From contig JAAZDX010000069.1 in the NCBI GenBank assembly GCA_012512605.1, positions 1 to 27,663 on the forward strand: 27,663 nt of DNA, given 5' to 3'. Origin of the DNA: Bacillota bacterium. Lineage in GTDB: Bacteria; Bacillota; UBA4882; UBA10575. Each line of letters begins with the position of its first letter. Positions within the stretch are counted from its first letter, which is position 1. Below the pieces are notes generated by a model that saw only the letters and a list, made by a program, of their open reading frames with translations, was not told the origin of the DNA and ran no database searches. This document shows positions 22,312 to 27,663 of this stretch, one piece after another. A program made the translations under genes and the position numbers.

Positions 22312-24531
22312 TCACATTCGTTCGTAAATCGTTCGCTCGATGACTTCTAACTGTTGCTCCCGGCTGAGCTTCACAAAATGGACGGCGTAACCGGAGACCC
22401 GGATCGTCAGGTTGGGGTATAATTCCGGATGTTCCATGGCGTCGATCAGGGGTTCGCGGCTGTAGACGTTGATGTTGATGTGGTGGCCGTTGGCCCCGAA
22501 GTAGCCGTCGATCAGCCGCGTTAGGTTTTGGAGCCGGTCGGCGGGGGTCGGCCCCAGGGTGCGCGGCGTAATGGAAAAGGTATAGGAGATACCATCGAGG
22601 CAGATTTCGTAAGGGAGTTTGGCCAGCGAACGCATGGCCGCGACGACGCCGGATTTTTCCCGCCCGTGCATGGGGTTGGCCCCCGGAGCAAAGGGCTGCC
22701 CTGCTTTCCGCCCGTCGGGCGTCGCCCCGGTTTTTTTACCGTATACCACATTTGAGGTGATGGTCAGGATGGACATGGTTGGTTTAGCGTTCCGGTAAAT
22801 AGGCTGCTGCGCCAGGGAAGAATAGAAGTAACGGATGACTTTGACCGCCAGCCCATCGACGCGGTCGTCATCATTCCCAAAACAGGGAAAGTCTCCCTCC
22901 ACTTCAAATGCGGTGGCAATCCCCCTTTCATCGCGGAGCGCTTTGACCTTGGCGTAACGGATAGCGCTCAGGGAGTCGGCCACCACCGAGAGCCCGGCAA
23001 CCCCGAAGGCCATATGACGGCGGGGGTTTGAATCAATCAAGGCCATCTGGATCCGCTCATAATTATACTTGTCATGCATATAATGGATGCAGTTCATCGT
23101 CCGGCTATACAGGACGGAGAGCCAGGTGAGGACCTGTTCATAGTTTTCCCAGACCTCCCGCCAATCCAGGTATTCGCCGGTTAGGGCAGGAATCTCTAAA
23201 ACCGGTTCGCCGGTTTTTTCATCCCGGCCGCCGTTGATGGCCAAAAGGAGGGCTTTAGCCAGGTTGACCCGGGCCCCGAAAAACTGCATGTCTTTACCGA
23301 GGCGGGTGGCAGAGACACAACAGGAGATCCCATAGTCATCCCCGAAAATGGGACGCATCAACTCATCGTTTTCGAACTGGAGTGCTGAGGTCTCGATGGC
23401 GAGGTTAACCGCATAATCCCGAAAGGGTTGAGGGAGCCGTGGACTCCAGAGGACGGTGAGGTTGGGCTCGGGTGAGGGACCCAGGTTGCGCAAGGTGTGT
23501 AGCCAACGGTAGTCGGTCTTGGTCACCAGTGGTCGCCCGTCTTCCCCCATTCCGCCGATGGATTCGGTGACCCACAGCGGATCACCGGCGAAGAGCTCAT
23601 CATATTCGGGGGTGCGCAGATGCCGGATAAGACGGAGTTTGATCACCAGTTGATCGATTAACTCCTGGGCTCCTTCTTCGTCAAGGGTGCCTTCCTCCAG
23701 ATCCCGCTGGAGGTAGATATCAAGGAAAGGACTGTTGTGGCCGAGGGACATGGCGGCACCGTTTTCTTCTTTAACCGCCCCCAAATAGGCGAAGTATAGC
23801 CACTGGAAGGCTTCGTGGGCGTTCATGGCCGGGCGGCTAAGGTCAAAGCCGTAGCTCTTCGCCATCGCGCCTAAGCGTTCCAAACCTTCGATCTGGTCGG
23901 CGATATCTTCCCGCAGGTGAATACTGGCATCATCCACATTGTCTAGGGCATAAAGGTCCTTCTTTTTTTCGGCGATCAAGAAATCTAAGCCATAGAGGGG
24001 GACCCGTCGGTAGTCACCGATTAAGCGCCCCCGTCCGTAGGCATCGGGAAGACCGGTAATGATCCCAAGATGCCGCGCCTGGCGCATGGCTGGGGTATAG
24101 ATCCGGAAGATCGCCTCATTTTGGGTCCGGCGGTAGGTGGTGAAGATTGTTTTCATGGCCGGATCCGGGTCAATATTCCGGGCTTTACAGGCGGCTTCCA
24201 CCATGCGCCAGCCCCCCCACGGGTTGACTAAACGTTTTAGGGGTTTATCGGTTTGCAGGCCGACGATGACCTCGTTTTCCGGGTCGATATACCCCGGGTC
24301 CCACGCGGTTACTTCGGCTACCCTTCCGGTATCAATTTCGAGGACGCCGCCAGCGGCCCGCTCTTTTGCCATTAATTCTTGGCACTTTTCCCATAAGCGC
24401 TTGGTCCGGGGGGATGGCGGGCAAAGGAAGGTGGGTTCGCCGGTAAAAGGTTGGTAGTTGTGGCGGATGAAATCGGAAAGATCGATTTTTTCCCGCCACA
24501 GCTTTCCACGGAAATTACGCCAAGGATCCAT
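22312..24531 (-). CDS. pflB: Pyruvate formate-lyase (formate C-acetyltransferase)
   Basis: 739-residue glycyl radical enzyme converting pyruvate and CoA to acetyl-CoA and formate in the cytoplasm during fermentation (E. coli PflB is 760). The catalytic adjacent cysteines are Cys404-Cys405 in GISCCVSATRLGKDMQFFG; the radical glycine is Gly714 in RVSGYAVHF, 25 residues from the C-terminus. The CC pair and the RVSGYAVHF loop identify true PFL rather than glycerol dehydratase or choline lyase relatives. The ATG has an ideal AAGGAGGAG upstream. It indicates anaerobic mixed-acid metabolism with formate as a product. No formate channel (FocA) gene lies in the window. Confidence 0.96.
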   Translation of the reverse strand: MDPWRNFRGKLWREKIDLSDFIRHNYQPFTGEPTFLCPPSPRTKRLWEKCQELMAKERAAGGVLEIDTGRVAEVTAWDPGYIDPENEVIVGLQTDKPLKRLVNPWGGWRMVEAACKARNIDPDPAMKTIFTTYRRTQNEAIFRIYTPAMRQARHLGIITGLPDAYGRGRLIGDYRRVPLYGLDFLIAEKKKDLYALDNVDDASIHLREDIADQIEGLERLGAMAKSYGFDLSRPAMNAHEAFQWLYFAYLGAVKEENGAAMSLGHNSPFLDIYLQRDLEEGTLDEEGAQELIDQLVIKLRLIRHLRTPEYDELFAGDPLWVTESIGGMGEDGRPLVTKTDYRWLHTLRNLGPSPEPNLTVLWSPRLPQPFRDYAVNLAIETSALQFENDELMRPIFGDDYGISCCVSATRLGKDMQFFGARVNLAKALLLAINGGRDEKTGEPVLEIPALTGEYLDWREVWENYEQVLTWLSVLYSRTMNCIHYMHDKYNYERIQMALIDSNPRRHMAFGVAGLSVVADSLSAIRYAKVKALRDERGIATAFEVEGDFPCFGNDDDRVDGLAVKVIRYFYSSLAQQPIYRNAKPTMSILTITSNVVYGKKTGATPDGRKAGQPFAPGANPMHGREKSGVVAAMRSLAKLPYEICLDGISYTFSITPRTLGPTPADRLQNLTRLIDGYFGANGHHININVYSREPLIDAMEHPELYPNLTIRVSGYAVHFVKLSREQQLEVIERTIYERM

Positions 24532-24592
24532 CGTTGCTCCTCCTTAAGAAAATATTAGTCCCGTTGGTCCGATTTGGAGGCGGGATGTAACA

Positions 24593-24621
24593 TTGACGGC
24601 CTCTAATTACTCTGTTATTAT
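24593..24621 (+). promoter_or_regulatory. Sigma-A promoter for the S41 protease gene
   Basis: TTGACG (24593-24598), exactly 17 bp, TATTAT (24616-24621), with TG one base upstream of the -10 (24613-24614), an extended -10. Predicted start is near 24628, about 100 nt before the gene. It lies in the divergent gap with pflB, so the two genes share this 194-bp control region. Confidence 0.75.
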
Positions 24622-24725
24622 TAGTTTTGATACAATTATTTATGGCAAATTAACTACATTCCTTACTCCGTGAAAATATGGAAGGATGTTCTTCTACGGG
24701 GTCAGTGAAGTTAAGGAGACAAAAG

Positions 24726-26873
24726 ATGAGACGGTTATCTTTTCGTGCTTTCCCTGTTATTATTGGAATTGTTGTAATCCTAATGGTACTGACCGCTTCG
24801 TTGACCGGACAGGAGCCAAGCCGGGAGCAAGTTCTGAACCAGTTGGTGATGGGCTCCCTCACGGCATGGCATTACGCGTCCCCTTCCGACACGGATCTTT
24901 GGTCGGCGCAAGCCTTTGATCTTTACCTAAAGGCGCTAGATTATAATAAGCGCTTTTTCACGCAGGGTGATCTGAAAACCTTGTTACCTTTCCGCACCAA
25001 GCTTGATGATGAGGTGCGCCGCGGCACCAATGAGTTTTATGTTCTTTCCTGGGAACTATTGAGCAAACGCCTCCGGGAAGTGCAGGGCTATACCGATACT
25101 TTCCTTGCGGAACCGCTGGATTTTGGGGTCCAGGAATATATTGAGCTTGATCCGGAGAAAAGGGAACATCCGAAGGATGCGGCGGCTATAAAGGAATTAT
25201 GGCGTAAATTGGTTAAAGCCCAAACCCTCAACGTCTATCTGGATCTCTTGTTGGCCGAGGAAAACACCGCCGACACCTTGGCCGAGAAATTCGAGGCAAT
25301 CAAGGGCCGGACCCTCCAACCGGAATTAGAGGAGCAAGCGCGGGTGAAAGTGCGCAATGATCTGGACCGGTTTTTCCGGCGCGTCCTCGAGGAAAAGGAG
25401 GAAGACCGCTACGCCCGGTACCTTAATGCGTTAACCAGCAGTTATGATCCGCACAGTAACTATCTTGCCCCTAAAGCGAAAGCCGATTTTGATATAAGGA
25501 TGAGCGGCACTCTAGAGGGGATTGGTGCCACCCTGCAGGAGGAAGGGGAGTACATCAAAGTGGTCAGTATCGAGCCAGGCGGACCGTCCTGGCGGCAGGG
25601 ACAACTGAAAGCCGGTGATCTTATTCTCAAAGTGGCCCAGGGGGACGAGGAACCGGTTGATGTGACCAATATGCCGGTGGACGAAGCGGTACAGTTGATC
25701 CGCGGGAAAAAAGGGACCGAAGTGAGACTGACCATCAAGAAGCCAGAGGGACAGACCGAGGTGATTTCGATCATCCGTGATGTGGTGAGTTTTGAAGGGA
25801 AGTACGCCCAGTCCTTGGTGATTGAAACCGGGAAAACCGGGCCCAAAGTAGGCTATATTGCGCTGCCTTCGTTCTATCATGACTTTAATAACCCCAACGG
25901 CCGGACTTCTGCTGCCGATGTCCGGAACGAACTGGAAAGATTAAAAAAAGAACAGGTGGAAGGGGTCATTCTTGACCTTCGGAACAACCCGGGCGGTGCC
26001 TTGCACGATGCGGTCAAAATGGCGGGGCTCTTTATTGAATCTGGCCCCATTGTGCAGTCGAAGAATAAAAAAGGGGAGATCAAGGCCTTTTACGATCCGG
26101 ATCCCGCCGTGGTTTATGACGGGCCCTTGGTGGTGATGATCAATTCCATGAGTGCTTCCGCTTCGGAGATCCTGGCCGCCGCCTTGCAGGACTATGGCCG
26201 TGCTGTGATCGTCGGTAGCGCCCATTCCTTCGGCAAAGGGACGGTTCAAGGATTGATTGACCTCGATAATTTCCTGGATTATCTATATCCGCGGTACGCT
26301 TCCTATAAACCTCTCGGTACTTTAAAGTTTACTGAAGAGAAGTATTACCGGATTAACGGCGGGACGACGCAGCTGGAGGGGGTACAAGCGGATCTGGTCT
26401 TGCCCGATCCCTATGCCTACCTGGAGATTGGTGAGCGGTACCGTGATTATGCGTTGCCTTGGGATCAGGTCGCGTCTTTGGACTATGTGCCATGGTCCGG
26501 TACCGACTGGAATTTAGCGGTGCTGGCCGCCAATAGTGCCCAGCGGATTGCCGCCCATCCGGGCTTTGCTTTAGTGCAAAAAAACATTGAGCAGATCCGG
26601 AAGCAACAGGAAGCAACTTTGCAGCCTTTGCAGCTGGCTGAATTTATCGAACATGAGCGGAAGGTGCAGCTTGACGCCGAAAAACTGAACGCGACGCCGC
26701 TGCCGACGATCGGTACGGACTGGAATTTCGTTGGGAAAAGAGAACAAGACGAAGGGCACGCCGCTTGGGAGCAGGAATGGCTAGACCAGATCCAGACCGA
26801 TTTATACCTGGAAGAAGCGGTTAATGTTCTTTTAGATATCCTGAGTGCCAACCACCAAGCGGTGGCTGCTTGA
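24726..26873 (+). CDS. Prc/Tsp-type S41 carboxy-terminal processing protease
   Basis: 715-residue S41 protease with an N-terminal hydrophobic segment (about residues 8-26, signal peptide or anchor), a helical N-terminal region, a PDZ domain near residues 245-330 (GIGATLQEEGEYIKVVSIEPGGPS), and the protease core. The catalytic dyad is Ser478 (SMSASASEILAAAL) and Lys504 (SFGKGTVQ). An ILDLRNNPGG strand and a long helical C-terminal region (about 600-715) match Prc rather than the shorter CtpA/CtpB of most Bacillota. It trims or degrades envelope proteins by their C-termini. ATG at 24726 has AAGGAG at 24714-24719; the in-frame start at 24678 lacks one. The gene is monocistronic, with its own promoter and tandem terminators. 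Confidence 0.92.
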   Translation: MRRLSFRAFPVIIGIVVILMVLTASLTGQEPSREQVLNQLVMGSLTAWHYASPSDTDLWSAQAFDLYLKALDYNKRFFTQGDLKTLLPFRTKLDDEVRRGTNEFYVLSWELLSKRLREVQGYTDTFLAEPLDFGVQEYIELDPEKREHPKDAAAIKELWRKLVKAQTLNVYLDLLLAEENTADTLAEKFEAIKGRTLQPELEEQARVKVRNDLDRFFRRVLEEKEEDRYARYLNALTSSYDPHSNYLAPKAKADFDIRMSGTLEGIGATLQEEGEYIKVVSIEPGGPSWRQGQLKAGDLILKVAQGDEEPVDVTNMPVDEAVQLIRGKKGTEVRLTIKKPEGQTEVISIIRDVVSFEGKYAQSLVIETGKTGPKVGYIALPSFYHDFNNPNGRTSAADVRNELERLKKEQVEGVILDLRNNPGGALHDAVKMAGLFIESGPIVQSKNKKGEIKAFYDPDPAVVYDGPLVVMINSMSASASEILAAALQDYGRAVIVGSAHSFGKGTVQGLIDLDNFLDYLYPRYASYKPLGTLKFTEEKYYRINGGTTQLEGVQADLVLPDPYAYLEIGERYRDYALPWDQVASLDYVPWSGTDWNLAVLAANSAQRIAAHPGFALVQKNIEQIRKQQEATLQPLQLAEFIEHERKVQLDAEKLNATPLPTIGTDWNFVGKREQDEGHAAWEQEWLDQIQTDLYLEEAVNVLLDILSANHQAVAA

Positions 26874-26947
26874 CCTTGTTGGCGTTGGGCGGGGTACTCG
26901 GGTCAATTGTTCTTTTCAACTTTGTCCACAGTCACAGTAATGCATAG

Positions 26948-26972
26948 AGGGCGCTCTTGTGCGCCCTTTTTT
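26948..26972 (+). terminator. First intrinsic terminator after the S41 protease gene
   Basis: AGGGCGC (26948-26954) pairs with GCGCCCT (26961-26967) around TCTTGT and is followed by a T-run to 26972. A textbook intrinsic terminator, 75 bp after the stop codon. Confidence 0.88.
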
Positions 26973-26977
26973 CGTTC

Positions 26978-26998
26978 AAGGCCCCATTGGGCCTTTTT
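26978..26998 (+). terminator. Second, tandem intrinsic terminator
   Basis: AAGGCCC (26978-26984) pairs with GGGCCTT (26989-26995) around CATT, with T residues to 26998. It begins 5 bp after the first terminator, isolating glnS from read-through of the protease gene. No ORF is seen from 26874 to 27168. Confidence 0.82.
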
Positions 26999-27028
26999 AA
27001 TATTAGGTACAGCGAAATCCGCCGTTCT

Positions 27029-27057
27029 TTCGGTGGTTACTGGTTTTCGGATATACT
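27029..27057 (+). promoter_or_regulatory. Candidate promoter for glnS
   Basis: TATACT at 27052-27057 is a good -10, but the -35 at 17 bp (TTCGGT, 27029-27034) is poor. The transcript would have a leader of about 105 nt. No T-box features were recognised in it. Confidence 0.3.
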
Positions 27058-27168
27058 ATGATTGAGGTGCCAGTGCCAGCGGAAAAGCGGTAGTTTCCGT
27101 TGACCAGCAGGAAAAACCAGAGTAGAATAGAAACTTAGAAAGGATAATTTTGCAGGGGGAGATTTACA

Positions 27169-27663
27169 ATGAGTGTATCCGAATTCAATTTAGGGTCGAA
27201 CTTTATCCGGAATATAATCAACGAAGACCTAAAGCAGAACAAGAACGACGGGGAGGTTATCACACGGTTTCCCCCTGAGCCCAATGGTTATCTTCATATC
27301 GGACATGCGAAATCAATCTGCCTTAACTTCACTTTGGCTGCGGAATACAACGGCCGTTGCCATCTCCGTTTTGATGATACCAACCCCAGCAAGGAAGAGG
27401 TGGAATACATCGAGTCCATCATGCGGGATGTCCGCTGGCTTGGCTTTGACTGGGGTGAGCATCTTTATTACGCTTCCGACTACTTTGAACAACTATATGA
27501 GTATGCGGAGCACCTGGTCAAAGCGGGTAAGGCTTATGTTTGCGATTTAAGTCCCGAGGAGATCCGGGCTTACCGAGGAACTTTAACCGAACCGGGGAAA
27601 AACAGTCCATACCGGGACCGGACGGTTGAAGAAAACTTGGATCTTTTCCGCCGGATGCGGGCC
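27169..27663 (+). CDS. glnS: Glutaminyl-tRNA synthetase, 5' part (runs off the window)
   Basis: The first 165 codons of a class I aminoacyl-tRNA synthetase that charges tRNA-Gln with glutamine; the gene is cut by the window end and stays open to the last base. It shows VITRFPPEPNGYLHIGHAKS with the HIGH motif at residues 43-46, LRFDDTNPSKEEVEYIESI, WLGFDWG and YRGTLTEPGKNSPYRDRTVEENL, close to E. coli GlnRS throughout. The DDTNP motif and the RGTLTEPGKNSPYRDR stretch indicate GlnRS rather than GltX. ATG at 27169 follows AGGGGGAGA. Many Bacillota lack GlnRS and use GltX plus the GatCAB amidotransferase, so this gene is a useful lineage or transfer marker. Confidence 0.95.
   Translation, partial: MSVSEFNLGSNFIRNIINEDLKQNKNDGEVITRFPPEPNGYLHIGHAKSICLNFTLAAEYNGRCHLRFDDTNPSKEEVEYIESIMRDVRWLGFDWGEHLYYASDYFEQLYEYAEHLVKAGKAYVCDLSPEEIRAYRGTLTEPGKNSPYRDRTVEENLDLFRRMRA

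Noticed and set aside
24678..24725. Longer start for the S41 protease
   Set aside because: No ribosome binding site, while AAGGAG at 24714-24719 serves ATG 24726, which starts a normal signal sequence.
1..27663. CRISPR arrays, tRNA/rRNA genes, transposases or phage genes
   Set aside because: I looked for regular short repeats, cloverleaf sequences and recombinase motifs and saw none; the block insertion idea rests on composition and gene context only.

Overview
The window looks like a chromosomal segment of a Bacillota (Firmicutes)-type anaerobe. Support comes from a Bacillus-type LexA box (CGAAC-N4-GTTCG), strong AGGAGG ribosome binding sites, YesM/LytS-YesN type two-component proteins, a CBS-domain OpuA ATPase and a pyruvate formate-lyase pair. 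Two details hint at a diderm member: the transport XylF has a cleavable signal peptide but no lipobox cysteine, and the S41 protease has the long Prc/Tsp architecture. The taxonomic placement is an inference.

Layout. (1) 1-1956: a LexA-controlled umuDC operon (DNA polymerase V) ending in a strong hairpin terminator. (2) 1989-13536: an AT-rich sugar sensing, uptake and chemotaxis cluster, all on the plus strand. It holds a membrane-anchored sugar-binding protein, a LytS/YesM-type histidine kinase and a YesN-type AraC response regulator (all overlapping), a membrane-anchored XylF paralogue, then xylF, xylG and xylH (D-xylose-type ABC importer), a terminator, and a methyl-accepting chemotaxis protein. 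The arrangement resembles the XylFII-LytS/YesN xylose sensor known from clostridia, but carries two anchored binding proteins and an adjacent chemoreceptor. (3) 13569-14650: an HMCES/YedK abasic-site protein and a small HMA metal chaperone. (4) 14772-14927: an apparently free-standing transcription unit of about 120 nt (promoter, three hairpins, terminator) with no convincing ORF, a candidate small RNA. (5) 15056-19439: a glycine-betaine OpuA transporter (fused binding protein-permease plus CBS ATPase) followed by a U32 tRNA/rRNA-modification-type protein. (6) Minus strand 24531-19416: pflB, pflA and an ABC-F ATPase whose second Walker B glutamate is alanine. (7) 24593-27663: a Prc-type S41 protease with its own promoter and tandem terminators, then the 5' part of glnS (cut by the window end).

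How the parts may work together. The anchored binding proteins probably report extracellular pentose to the kinase, which phosphorylates the YesN regulator. That regulator would activate xylFGH, possibly at the direct repeats at 7413-7477. The chemoreceptor may read the same ligands. The DNA-damage genes umuDC and the HMCES gene flank this lower-GC block, which suggests the sugar cluster was inserted between them. The most interesting leads are the two-binding-protein sensor system, the candidate small RNA, the ABC-F protein with a degenerate second ATPase site and the OpuA gene with an apparently non-AUG start.
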